From: Streptomyces sp. CB02980
GTDB taxonomy: Bacteria > Actinomycetota > Actinomycetes > Streptomycetales > Streptomycetaceae
Direction: 5' to 3'
Assembly: GCF_014451325.2 (NCBI RefSeq)
Contig: NZ_JACSCH020000001.1
Span: 722,845 to 786,844 of the forward strand
DNA: 64,000 nucleotides
How positions within the stretch are numbered: the first letter of the stretch is position 1; every line of letters begins with the position of its first letter. Positions 19,406 to 27,216 of this stretch are shown piece by piece. Under the pieces are notes generated by a model. The model ran no database searches, was not told the DNA's origin, and was given only the letters and a program-made list of their open reading frames with translations. The position numbers and the translations under genes are program-made.

Positions 19406-20575
19406 TCACCCGGCGGGCGGGGTGTCTCCCACGAGCCACATGGAGAAGAACTGGGCGCCGCCTCCGTAGGCGTGTCCGAGGGCCCGGTGTGCGCCGTCGA
19501 CCTGGTGCTCGCCCGCCTCGCCCCGTACCTGGAGCGCGGCCTCGGCGAAGCGGATCATCCCGGAGGCTCCGATGGGGTTGGTGGAGAGCACCCCGCCGGA
19601 GGGGTTCACGGGCAGGTCGCCGTCGAGTTCGGTCACTCCTGCCTCGGTGAGCTTCCAGCCCTCGCCCTCCTCCGCGAAGCCGAGGTTCTCCAGCCACATC
19701 GGCTCGTACCAGGAGAACGGCACGTACATCTCCACGGCGTCGATCTCCCGCCGGGGGTCGGTGATGCCGGCCTGCCGGTAGACGTCGGCGGCGCAGTCCC
19801 GGCCCGCCTGCGGGGAGACGAAGTCCTTGCCCGCGAACAGGGTCGGTTCGCTGCGCATCGCGCCGCCGTGCACCCAGGCGGGCGGGCGGGGCGCACGGGC
19901 CGCGCCCGTCCGGTCGGTGAGGATCATCGCGCAGGCCCCGTCCGATGAGGGGCAGGTCTCGGAGTAGCGGATCGGGTCCCAGAGCATCGGGGAGGCCTGC
20001 ACCTTCTCCAGGGTGAGGTCGTGCTCGTGGAGATGGGCGTACGGGTTCTTGAGCGCGTTCCGCCGGTCCTTGTACGCGACGAGGGAGCCGATCGCGTCGG
20101 GTGCGCCGGTCCGCCGCATGTACGCGCGCACGTGCGGGGCGAAGAAGCCGCCGGCTCCGGCGAGCAGCGGCTGCTGGAAGGGCACGGGCAGGGAGAGGCC
20201 CCACATGGCGTTGGACTCGGACTGCTTCTCGAACGCCAGGGTGAGGACGGTCCGGTGGACCCGGGCGGCGACCAGGTTCGCGGCGACGAGCGCGGTGGAA
20301 CCGCCGACGGACCCCGCCGTGTGCACCCGGAGCATGGGCTTGCCGACCGCGCCGAGCGCGTCGGCGAGGTACAGCTCCGGCATCATGACGCCCTCGAAGA
20401 AGTCGGGCGCCTTGCCGATGACGACGGCGTCGATGTCCGCCCAGGTCAGCTCCGCGTCCGCCAGGGCGCGGACGGCGGCCTCGCGGACGAGTCCGGCGAT
20501 CGACACGTCCCTGCGTGCGGCGACGTGCTTGGTCTGGCCTATGCCGATGACGGCGACGGGCTCTTTACCGGACAT
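19406..20575 (-). CDS. Thiolase-like lipid-transfer protein (SCP-x/Ltp2 type)
   Basis: The 389-residue protein has the non-condensing thiolase fold of the SCP-x/Ltp family, which acts in breakdown of branched or sterol side-chain acyl-CoA. It shows the N-terminal VAVIGIGQTKH, the central SDGACAMIL, the NPSGG box and the STNPIGASG box. The usual nucleophile region reads VHTAGSVGGST, so the standard catalytic Cys is absent, as in retro-aldolase members such as Ltp2. Its start overlaps the end of the next gene upstream by 11 bases, and the DUF35 gene adjoins, a trio seen in actinobacterial sterol side-chain aldolases. A role on sterols is inference; other branched acids are possible. Confidence 0.85.
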   Translation of the reverse strand: MSGKEPVAVIGIGQTKHVAARRDVSIAGLVREAAVRALADAELTWADIDAVVIGKAPDFFEGVMMPELYLADALGAVGKPMLRVHTAGSVGGSTALVAANLVAARVHRTVLTLAFEKQSESNAMWGLSLPVPFQQPLLAGAGGFFAPHVRAYMRRTGAPDAIGSLVAYKDRRNALKNPYAHLHEHDLTLEKVQASPMLWDPIRYSETCPSSDGACAMILTDRTGAARAPRPPAWVHGGAMRSEPTLFAGKDFVSPQAGRDCAADVYRQAGITDPRREIDAVEMYVPFSWYEPMWLENLGFAEEGEGWKLTEAGVTELDGDLPVNPSGGVLSTNPIGASGMIRFAEAALQVRGEAGEHQVDGAHRALGHAYGGGAQFFSMWLVGDTPPAG

Positions 20576-21635
20576 GCGGCTCTCCTTCCAGGACGGCGAC
20601 CAGGTTCTGCTGGAGGCAGGGCCCTGAGGTGGCGTGGGCGAGGGCGCGGTCGGAGTCGCCCCGGTGGATGCGGGCGGCGGCCTCGCCGAGCCGGATGAGG
20701 CCGGCGGCCATGACGGGGTTGGCGGCGAGCGCTCCGCCGGACGGGTTGACCCTCACGCTCTCGTCGAGGTCGAGGGCCCGGCGGAGGACGACCTCCTGGG
20801 AGGTGAAGGGCGCGTGGAGTTCGGCGGTGTCGACGGGCGCCTCGAAGGCTCCGGCGCGTTCCGCGGCGAGGCGGGTGGAGGGCGAGTCGGTGAGGTCGCG
20901 GACGCCGAGCGAGTGGGCCTCGATGCGGTGGTCCATGCCCCGGATCCAGGCGGGGCGGGCGCAGAGTTCGCGGGCCCGGTCGCCGACGGCGAGGATCACG
21001 GCGGCGGCGCCGTCGCCGATGGGCGGGCAGTCGCCGGTGCGCAGCGGCTGGACGACGTACTCGCCCTGGGGGCGGGCGCCGGGCAGCTGGGCGTGGGGGT
21101 TCGCGGTGGCGTCCTCGCGGCTGCGGGTGGCGATCGAGGCGAGGGCGGGTTCGTCGGTGGCGCCCGCGTCGACGAGAGCCTGCGCCTGGAGCGCGGCGAG
21201 GGCGACCGAGTCCGGCCAGAGCGGGGCCAGGTAGTACGGGTCGAGCTGACGGGTGAGGACGTCGCGGACGGAGCCGGGCGAGGACTTCCCGTAGGAGTAG
21301 ACGAGGGCGGTGTCGGCCTCACCGGTGAGGAGCTTCACCCAGGCCTCGTACAGTGCCCAGGCGCCGTCCGTCTCCACGTGGGACTCGGAGATCGGCGGCC
21401 AGGCGCCCACGCCGTCGAGGGCCATCGTGAAGGAGAAGGCGCGGCCGGCCAGGTAGTCGGAGGAGCCGGAGCAGGTGAAGCCGATGTCGGAGGTCCTGAG
21501 GCCGGTCTGCCGCAGGACGTCGTGCAGGACGGGCATGACCATCTCGACCTCGGAGAGGTCGTCGGTGCGGCGGCGGTGGTCGCTCTGGGCGAAGGCGACG
21601 ATCGCCACCTCTCGGTCCGGCCGGTGCGGCGTCAC
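20565..21635 (-). CDS. Second thiolase-like lipid-transfer protein
   Basis: The 356-residue product is a diverged partner of the thiolase-like protein encoded downstream. It retains REVAIVAFAQSDHRR, the IGDGAAAVILA segment and NPSGGALAANP, but the C-terminal family box GxxGA is reduced to NPVMAAG and the nucleophile region reads HVETDGAWALYE without Cys. It may be catalytically altered or form a mixed complex. GTG 21635 overlaps the stop codon of the upstream DUF35 gene (GTGA overlap), and its own end overlaps the next gene by 11 bases, so the three are translationally coupled and likely made in fixed ratio. Confidence 0.82.
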   Translation of the reverse strand: MTPHRPDREVAIVAFAQSDHRRRTDDLSEVEMVMPVLHDVLRQTGLRTSDIGFTCSGSSDYLAGRAFSFTMALDGVGAWPPISESHVETDGAWALYEAWVKLLTGEADTALVYSYGKSSPGSVRDVLTRQLDPYYLAPLWPDSVALAALQAQALVDAGATDEPALASIATRSREDATANPHAQLPGARPQGEYVVQPLRTGDCPPIGDGAAAVILAVGDRARELCARPAWIRGMDHRIEAHSLGVRDLTDSPSTRLAAERAGAFEAPVDTAELHAPFTSQEVVLRRALDLDESVRVNPSGGALAANPVMAAGLIRLGEAAARIHRGDSDRALAHATSGPCLQQNLVAVLEGEPHVR

Positions 21636-22591
21636 AGCAGCTCCTTGTAGGTGTCGTAGTCGGCGTCGGGCTCGCCGGCGGGCCGGTAGTGGTCGGGGTA
21701 GCGGCCGTCCTCGCTCCACACGGGTTCGACGCGCAGGCCCATGCGGACCTGGTCGTACGGGATGCCTCCGATGCGGCCGTGGAGGGCGAGCCCGGCGCCG
21801 TCGAGGGCGATGTGGGCGTAGACGTACGGCACCTCGATGTCGAGGTTCTTCGCCTTGATGTTGACGATGCAGTACGTGGTGACGGTGCCGCGCGGTCCGA
21901 CCTCGACCTGGTCGGTGGTGGCGACTCCGCAGGTGGGGCAGGCGCCGCGGGGCGGCACGTACACCTTGGCGCAGGAGGGGCAGCGCTCGCCGACGGTCCG
22001 GCGCTCGGCGAGGGCCTGCAGGTAGCGGGTCTGGGCGCGGCCGGGACTGTAGGTGTAGTCGAGGCGGGCGGCGGCGACGATGCCGGTGACGGGGTCGGTG
22101 AACCGGCCGTCGTGGGCGCCCGGTTCGGCCGCCGGATCGCTGTCGTACGGCTCGAAGCACGCGATGTCCGTGATGGCACCGGACCGTTCGGCGGCCCAGC
22201 GGATCCGGACCCGCATGCCGGTGCGGACGGCTTCGGGGCCGGGGGCGTCGAGGGCGTGCAGGAGGGCGGTGTCGGCGCCGTCGAGGCGGACGAGGACCCA
22301 GGCGAAGGGGGTCACGAGGGGCTGCCCGGGGCGGGGCTCGGGGTTCCAGGCCCAGGTGGTGACGGTCCCGGTGGCACCCACCTCGACGAGATCGCGGAGC
22401 TCGGCGGCGGTGGCGGGGTCGTACTCGACGGGCGGGACGAGGACCTCACCGGTCTCGGTGCGGACGCCGAGGACGGTCTGCTCGCGCAGACCGGTGAGGA
22501 AGGCGGACTGGACGGGTCCGAGGGAGCGGGTGAAGGGGAATTCGACGACGAGGGGTGCGCGCAGGATTTCAGGGGGCGGGGTGACGGTCAT
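21632..22591 (-). CDS. DUF35 Zn-ribbon/OB-fold acyl-CoA-associated protein
   Basis: The 319-residue protein has a C-terminal DUF35 unit: a rubredoxin-like zinc ribbon (CPSC...CPTC, about residues 203-220) followed by an OB fold (VEVGPRGTVTTYCIVN). The N-terminal part contains a second OB-like region (VGATGTVTTWAWN). Such proteins partner thiolases or MaoC-type hydratases in sterol side-chain cleavage and bind acyl-CoA. Double-OB architecture suggests fusion of two partner subunits, since classical DUF35 partners are about half this size. AAGGAG precedes ATG 22591 at good distance. It heads the minus-strand operon with the two thiolase-like genes. Confidence 0.85.
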   Translation of the reverse strand: MTVTPPPEILRAPLVVEFPFTRSLGPVQSAFLTGLREQTVLGVRTETGEVLVPPVEYDPATAAELRDLVEVGATGTVTTWAWNPEPRPGQPLVTPFAWVLVRLDGADTALLHALDAPGPEAVRTGMRVRIRWAAERSGAITDIACFEPYDSDPAAEPGAHDGRFTDPVTGIVAAARLDYTYSPGRAQTRYLQALAERRTVGERCPSCAKVYVPPRGACPTCGVATTDQVEVGPRGTVTTYCIVNIKAKNLDIEVPYVYAHIALDGAGLALHGRIGGIPYDQVRMGLRVEPVWSEDGRYPDHYRPAGEPDADYDTYKELL

Positions 22592-22653
22592 GGGGCGGGC
22601 TCCTTGGTGGCCGGTCGGTGGTGGTGGATGCGATGAGGCCGCTGCGCGGGGCC

Positions 22654-22826
22654 GTTTCCCCCACCCCGCCCCTTCCCGTGACCGGGGGGCTCCGCCCCCG
22701 GACCCCCACGCCTCACACGCTGGCGGGGCTGGACTACGGCGGCACATCCAGCCCGTCCGGCGTTCGAGGACCGGGGCCTGGGGCGGAGCCCCCGTTCGGG
22801 AAGGGGCGGGGTGGGGTGGGGGAAAC
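22654..22826. repeat. Long imperfect inverted repeat of the Streptomyces intergenic type
   Basis: The outer arms 22654-22678 and 22798-22826 are reverse complements except for a five-base indel. They continue inward with GGGGGCTCCGCCCCCGG against CCGGGGCCTGGGGCGGAGCCCCC, giving arms of about 50-60 bases. The centre has the GGCGGGGCTGG and CGTTCGAGGACCGG sequences often seen between genes in Streptomyces. It lies between the crotonase stop and the DUF35 start and may end or attenuate transcription. It fills the 235-base gap, which holds no gene. Confidence 0.85.
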
Positions 22827-23636
22827 TCACTCCCGGCGGTACTCCGGCGTCCGCTTCTCCGCGAACGCCCTCGCCCCCTCCTTCGCGTCCGCCGTGTCGA
22901 AGATCGGCCACCCCCGCTTCAGTTCGGCGGCCAGCCCCTCCGTCTCCGTCATCTCGGCGGTCTCGTACACGGACGCCTTGACCGCCTCGACGGCGAGCGG
23001 CCCGCACGCGTTGATCCGCTCGGCGATGTCGAGGGCCGCGTCGAGTGCGGTGCCGTCGGGGACGACCCGGCCGACGAGGCCGATCCGGGCGGCCTCCTCC
23101 GCCGAGTACGGGCGGCCCGTGAGGAGCATTTCGAGGGCGTGGGTACGGGCGATCTGCCGGGGCAGGCGGACCGTGGAGCCGCCGATCGGGAAGAGGCCGC
23201 GCCGGACCTCGAAGAGTCCGAACGTCGCCGAGGCCGCCGCGACCCGGATGTCGGTGCCCTGGAGGATCTCGGTGCCGCCGGCGACGCAGTGGCCCTCCAC
23301 CGCGGCGATGACGGGTTTGCGGGGGCGGTGGTGGCGCAGCATCGCCTTCCAGTGCAGGTCGGGGTCGGCCTTGAGCCGGTCCCGGTACTGCTCGCCCTCC
23401 ATTCCCTTGCCGGCCAGGGCCTTGAGGTCCATGCCCGCGCAGAAGGAGCCGCCCGCGCCGGTGAGGACGACGGAGCGGATGCCGTCGTCGGCGTCGGCCT
23501 CCAGCCAGCCGTCGTGGAGGCCGACGAGCATCGGCAGCGAGAGGGCGTTCTTGGCCTCGGGCCGGTTCAAGGTGAGGACGAGCGTGGCGCCTTCGCGCCG
23601 TACGCCGAGATGTTCGGTGCCACCAGTGCCACCCAT
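22827..23636 (-). CDS. Enoyl-CoA hydratase/isomerase (crotonase family)
   Basis: The 269-residue protein belongs to the crotonase superfamily, which hydrates or isomerises enoyl-CoA thioesters. The oxyanion-hole strands are visible as GAGGSFCAGMDLKAL (residues about 58-72) and AVEGHCVAGGTEILQGTDIRVAA (about 107-129). The second catalytic Glu position falls in FEVRRGLFPIGGS. The crotonase signature and length are normal. GGAG precedes ATG 23636. It is divergent from the acyl-CoA synthetase at 23801; the shared 165-base promoter region holds a KstR-like motif and a 26-bp element found again at 46742. It likely works with the synthetase and the downstream thiolase-DUF35 operon in side-chain oxidation. 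Confidence 0.9.
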   Translation of the reverse strand: MGGTGGTEHLGVRREGATLVLTLNRPEAKNALSLPMLVGLHDGWLEADADDGIRSVVLTGAGGSFCAGMDLKALAGKGMEGEQYRDRLKADPDLHWKAMLRHHRPRKPVIAAVEGHCVAGGTEILQGTDIRVAAASATFGLFEVRRGLFPIGGSTVRLPRQIARTHALEMLLTGRPYSAEEAARIGLVGRVVPDGTALDAALDIAERINACGPLAVEAVKASVYETAEMTETEGLAAELKRGWPIFDTADAKEGARAFAEKRTPEYRRE

Positions 23637-23658
23637 GGGGGTCTCCCGTCTCCAGTTC

Positions 23659-23672
23659 TGGAACAGGTTGCA
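23659..23672. promoter_or_regulatory. Match to the KstR motif TnnAACnnGTTnnA
   Basis: TGGAACAGGTTGCA at 23659-23672 fits the 14-bp pattern known for KstR, the TetR repressor of cholesterol catabolism in mycobacteria and rhodococci. It is 22 bases upstream of the crotonase start. One match to a six-base-defined pattern can arise by chance; the context makes it worth noting. No kstR gene is in the window. Confidence 0.35.
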
Positions 23673-23695
23673 GTAGCCGGGGGTCCAGTTCAATA

Positions 23696-23721
23696 GTTTT
23701 CTGACACTCAGTCAGATTCTT
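23696..23721. promoter_or_regulatory. Candidate shared operator, copy 1
   Basis: The 26 bases contain the inverted repeat TCTGAC-ACTCA-GTCAGA flanked by GTTT and TTCTT. The same outer 20 bases, with the same six-base spacing, occur at 46742-46767. It is AT-rich for this genome and sits 60 bases upstream of the crotonase gene and 79 bases upstream of the synthetase gene. A TetR-type operator is the likeliest reading. Confidence 0.7.
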
Positions 23722-23800
23722 CTGCGCACCCCCTTCCCCCTGTCGCCGGTCGGCGCTCTAATGACCGCCGAGTCAGTGCGAACCGGGGTCAGGAGGAACG

Positions 23801-25501
23801 GTGGAGTACAACCTTGCCGACCTGTTCGAATCGGTGGTCGACGCGGTCCCCGACCGCGAGGCGCTGGTGTACGTCGATCATCCGGGGACGGGCGAGGAGC
23901 GCCGGCTCACCTACGCCGAGCTCGACGAAGCCGCCAACCGGATCGCGCACCACCTCATCGACGCGGGCATCCGGCCCGGCGAGCACCTCGGCCTCCACCT
24001 GTACAACGGCATCGAGTACCTGCAGACCGTCCTCGCCTGCCTCAAGGCACGGATCGTGCCGGTCAACGTGAACTACCGGTACGTGGAGGAGGAGCTCGTC
24101 TACCTCTACCGGGACGCCGACCTGGCCGCACTCGTCTTCGACGCCGAGTTCACCGACCGGGTCGCGGCGGCGCTGCCGCAGACGGAGAAGCTGCGGCACC
24201 TCGTGCGGGTGGGGACCCCGCCGACCCGTCGCCCGACCACCACCCCTCAAGGATCCGCTGCACAGCGAAGCGCCGAACGCGAGGGAGCGGCCGCGCTGGA
24301 CTGTGTCCCGTACGCCGAGGCGGAGGCCGCCGGTTCACCCGCGCGCGGCTTCGGGCCCCGCTCGGCCGACGACCTCTTCATCATCTACACCGGTGGCACG
24401 ACCGGGATGCCCAAGGGCGTCCTGTGGCGCCAGGAGGACCTGTTCTTCGCGGGGCTGTTCGGCGGGGACCCCTCGGGCGAGGCGGTGAAGCGCCCCGAGG
24501 AGCTGGCCGAGCGAGTCGCCGCCGGCGGCGCCGGCATCACCTTCTTCCCCGCGCCGCCGCTGATGCACGGCACCTCCACGCTGACCGCGTTCATCGCCTT
24601 CAACTACGGCCAGCGGGTCGTCCTGCACCGCAAGTACGTCCCCGAGGAAGTCCTCCGCACCCTGGAGAAGGAGAGGGTCTCCAGCATCTCCCTGGTCGGG
24701 GACGCGATGCTGCGGCCCCTCGTGGACGCGCTGCGCGGGCCGCTGAAGGGCACGGACCTCTCCGCCCTGTTCAGCCTGTCCTCGTCCGGGGCGATCATGT
24801 CCGAGACCGTACGGGCCCAGCTCCAGGAACTGATGCCGAACGTCCTGCTGCTCAACAACTTCGGCTCGACCGAGTCCGGTTCCAACGGCCGCGCCACCGA
24901 CGACTCCGGCCCGGCCAGGGGCTTCCGGCTGCACGTCAACGAACGCACCCAGGTCGTCGACCCGGTGACCCGTGCCCCCGTCGCCACCGGCGAGATCGGC
25001 CGGCTGGCCCAGCGCGGCCACGTGCCGCTCGGCTACTACAACGACCCGGAGAAGACCGCCGAGACGTTCTTCGAGCGGGACGGGGTCCGGTGGGTGCTCC
25101 TCGGCGACATGGCGACCGTGGACGAGACCGGGGTGGTCACCGTCCTCGGGCGCGGCTCGCAGTGCATCAACACGGGTGGCGAGAAGGTCTATCCGGAGGA
25201 GGTGGAGCAGGCCCTGAAGTCCCACCCCGACGTGTACGACGCGCTGGTCGCCGGAGTGCCGGACGCCCGCTGGGGCAACCACGTCGCCGCGGTCGTCCAG
25301 CTCCGCGCTGACGCTCCGCCGCTGGACCTGGAGACCCTCCAGACCCATTGCCGTCCCCGCCTGGCGGGGTACAAGGTCCCGCGCCAGCTGGTCCTCACCG
25401 ACCGCATCCAGCGCTCCCCCAGCGGCAAGGCGGACTACCGCTGGGCCCGCACGGTGGCGGTGGAGGCGGACACGAACGCGGGCCCGGACACGAACCCGTA
25501 G
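23801..25501 (+). CDS. Acyl-CoA synthetase (FadD17/FadD19-like AMP-ligase)
   Basis: The 566-residue enzyme activates a carboxylic acid with ATP and joins it to CoA. The AMP-binding P-loop FIIYTGGTTGMPKGV is at about 196-210, the FGSTESG motif near 355, and the C-terminal hinge region NTGGEKVYPEEVEQAL near 457-472; the catalytic Lys lies in QRSPSGKADYRWA. The STGGEKV-type hinge and MxHG motif (LMHGTST) are those of FadD17/FadD19, ligases for sterol side chains and long branched acids. Around residues 140-165 there is a short Thr/Arg-rich insertion of odd composition. AGGAGG lies four bases from GTG 23801. It heads the plus-strand half of the catabolic module. Confidence 0.9.
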   Translation: MEYNLADLFESVVDAVPDREALVYVDHPGTGEERRLTYAELDEAANRIAHHLIDAGIRPGEHLGLHLYNGIEYLQTVLACLKARIVPVNVNYRYVEEELVYLYRDADLAALVFDAEFTDRVAAALPQTEKLRHLVRVGTPPTRRPTTTPQGSAAQRSAEREGAAALDCVPYAEAEAAGSPARGFGPRSADDLFIIYTGGTTGMPKGVLWRQEDLFFAGLFGGDPSGEAVKRPEELAERVAAGGAGITFFPAPPLMHGTSTLTAFIAFNYGQRVVLHRKYVPEEVLRTLEKERVSSISLVGDAMLRPLVDALRGPLKGTDLSALFSLSSSGAIMSETVRAQLQELMPNVLLLNNFGSTESGSNGRATDDSGPARGFRLHVNERTQVVDPVTRAPVATGEIGRLAQRGHVPLGYYNDPEKTAETFFERDGVRWVLLGDMATVDETGVVTVLGRGSQCINTGGEKVYPEEVEQALKSHPDVYDALVAGVPDARWGNHVAAVVQLRADAPPLDLETLQTHCRPRLAGYKVPRQLVLTDRIQRSPSGKADYRWARTVAVEADTNAGPDTNP

Positions 25502-25506
25502 GCGGA

Positions 25507-25529
25507 AGCGGAGCCAGGTCAGCTCCGCT
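25507..25529. terminator. Short hairpin between convergent synthetase and VOC genes
   Basis: AGCGGAGC at 25507-25514 pairs with GCTCCGCT at 25522-25529. It overlaps the VOC stop codon and may terminate both transcripts weakly. Confidence 0.4.
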
Positions 25530-25932
25530 CGGTGATGTTGACCATCCACGTGACGCCGAACTTGTCCGTGCACATGCCGAACACATCGCCCCACATCTGC
25601 TTCTCCAGGGGGACGGCCACGGTGCTGCCGTCGGACAGCCCGCCCCAGTAGCCGCGCAGCTCCTCGGCGTCGTCGCCGCTCAGGCTCACCGCGAAGCCGC
25701 CCCCCGGGGTCTGCTCCGTGCCCGGCGGATTGTCGGCGGCCATCAGCGTGAAGCCGCTGGGCGTCTCCAGCATGCCGTGCATGATCTTGTCGGCGTACCC
25801 GGGCGGCGCCTCGGCGCCGAACCCGCCGTACGTGTTGAGGTCGAGGGTGCCCCCCAGGACCTGCTGGTAGAACTCCAGGGCCTGCTTCGCGTCGCCGGAG
25901 AAGCTGAGGTAGGGGTTGAGACGAGTGGTCAC
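25519..25932 (-). CDS. VOC-family (PhnB-like glyoxalase fold) protein
   Basis: The 137-residue protein has the PhnB-type vicinal oxygen chelate fold: it opens with LNPYLSFSGDAKQALEFYQQVLGG, has the GTLDLNTY and MHGMLETPSGFTLMAAD strands, and ends WGDVFGMCTDKFGVTWMVNI. Only some metal-ligand positions of active glyoxalases are kept, as is usual in this branch, and no substrate can be named. It is cytoplasmic and alone between two unrelated genes. Confidence 0.88.
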   Translation of the reverse strand: MTTRLNPYLSFSGDAKQALEFYQQVLGGTLDLNTYGGFGAEAPPGYADKIMHGMLETPSGFTLMAADNPPGTEQTPGGGFAVSLSGDDAEELRGYWGGLSDGSTVAVPLEKQMWGDVFGMCTDKFGVTWMVNITERS

Positions 25933-26072
25933 ACCTGGCTCCTGTCATGTCGCGCCGTGGCGATGTCGGGCACCGTCCGAGGGCGCCGCCCGACCGATCC
26001 TGCACCGGGGTCCGTCCGATCGGCCGAGGCGCGCCGCGCCTGGGCCGATCGGCCCATGGCCACGGACACCCG

Positions 26073-26738
26073 CTACCTGCCGTCCGGCCTCTCTCCCGGC
26101 CCCGCCGCGAACGCCAGCGGCGGCGCCATCGCCCGGGCGTCCGCGTTCTCCCCGACCCACAGGCCGATGAAGAGCGCGGCCGTCGCCTCCAGGAGCCCCG
26201 CCCTGTCGAGGCCTCCCCCGGTCAGCGGTACGCAGCCCGCGTCCCTCACCAGCTGCCGTACGAGCGCGAGCGCGGTCTCGTCGTCGCCGCACACCGGGAC
26301 GGCGAGAAGCTGCCCGTCGAAAGCGGGAGGGTCCATCCTCCACACGTCCTCGTGGCACAGGTTGAAGGCCTTGACGACCCGTGCGCCGGGCGCGGCGTCC
26401 GCGAGGCGGCGCGCGGCCGAGGGGCCACCGTCCGTGAGCAGCCGGAAGCCGGGTCCCACCGGGTTGGAGCAGTCGAGCAGCACCTTCCCGGCCAGGGGCG
26501 CCCGCAGCTCGCCGACGATCGTCTCCCCCGCCCCGTACGGCAGTGCGGCGAGGACCACGTCGCCGAATCCCGCCGCCGCGCGCAGGCTGCCGTACCCGGT
26601 CGCGCCGCCCAGGCGGCTCGCGAGGTGCCGCGCCTTCGTCTCGTCCCGGCCCCCGACGAGGACCTCGTGTCCCGCCCGTACCCAGTGGGTGGCCAGGGCG
26701 TCCGCCATGTTGCCCGTGCCCAGTACGCCGATCCTCAT
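26073..26738 (-). CDS. NADPH:F420 reductase-like dinucleotide-binding protein (second copy)
   Basis: The 221-residue protein starts MRIGVLGTGNMADALATHW, with a Rossmann motif and a GGRDETKA loop that suits NADP(H). It ends with the family's helical cap (LLEATAALFIGLWVGENADARAMAPPLA). The plan is that of F420-dependent NADP reductases and their relatives, many of which reduce other substrates. It is a paralogue of the protein at 3025-3693. AGGGGA lies nine bases upstream of ATG 26738. The divergent HxlR regulator gene starts only 77 bases away, so that regulator probably controls it. Confidence 0.85.
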   Translation of the reverse strand: MRIGVLGTGNMADALATHWVRAGHEVLVGGRDETKARHLASRLGGATGYGSLRAAAGFGDVVLAALPYGAGETIVGELRAPLAGKVLLDCSNPVGPGFRLLTDGGPSAARRLADAAPGARVVKAFNLCHEDVWRMDPPAFDGQLLAVPVCGDDETALALVRQLVRDAGCVPLTGGGLDRAGLLEATAALFIGLWVGENADARAMAPPLAFAAGPGERPDGR

Positions 26739-26814
26739 CGTCCGTCCCCTCTCCGCGCCGGCTTTCGGCACCTCGGGAACGACACTAGGAAGGCGGTCGG
26801 GCACCATCTGGTAC

Positions 26815-27165
26815 GTGACTTCCGACGCCTACCTCGCCGACTGCCGCGCCCGCCTCGCCTTCGACCTGCTCTCGAACACCTGGAACGCCGTGGTGCTCTG
26901 GTCCCTCCGCCGGGGCCCGAGCCGCCACGGCGAACTCCGGGAGCACATCGGCGGCATCAGTTCCAAGGTCCTCACCGAGACGCTGCGGCGGCTGGAGTTC
27001 AACGGCCTGGTGGAGCGGCGCGTCGAGGACGGCGCGCCGGCCAGGATCAGCTACGAACTCACCGGCCTGGGGCGGACCTTACTGGGTCCGATCGACGCGT
27101 TCGGCGCGTGGGCCTTCGAGCACGGCGACGAGGTGATGGCCGCCCAGGAGCGCCACGGCGGGTGA
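26815..27165 (+). CDS. HxlR-family winged-helix transcriptional regulator
   Basis: The 116-residue protein has the DUF24/HxlR pattern: LLSNTWNAVVLWSLRRGPSRHGELREHIGGISSKVLTETLRRLEFNGLVERRV is the winged helix-turn-helix core (residues 15-70). HxlR proteins act as dimeric redox- or aldehyde-responsive regulators, often of an adjacent divergent oxidoreductase gene, which fits here. The usual N-terminal sensing Cys is replaced by ADCRARLAF, with one Cys at residue 9. No strong ribosome site precedes GTG 26815, so a leaderless transcript is possible. Codon 89 (27079-27081) is TTA, suggesting bldA control of the regulator. Confidence 0.88.
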   Translation: MTSDAYLADCRARLAFDLLSNTWNAVVLWSLRRGPSRHGELREHIGGISSKVLTETLRRLEFNGLVERRVEDGAPARISYELTGLGRTLLGPIDAFGAWAFEHGDEVMAAQERHGG

Positions 27166-27216
27166 CGGCGAGATGACGTCGGCCGCGTCGACCCGGCGCG
27201 ACCGGCACGACACCTC

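Noticed and set aside
22654..22826. Transposon ends suggested by the long inverted repeat
   Set aside because: The centre has no gene, no target duplication is visible, and the sequence is of a type common between Streptomyces genes.
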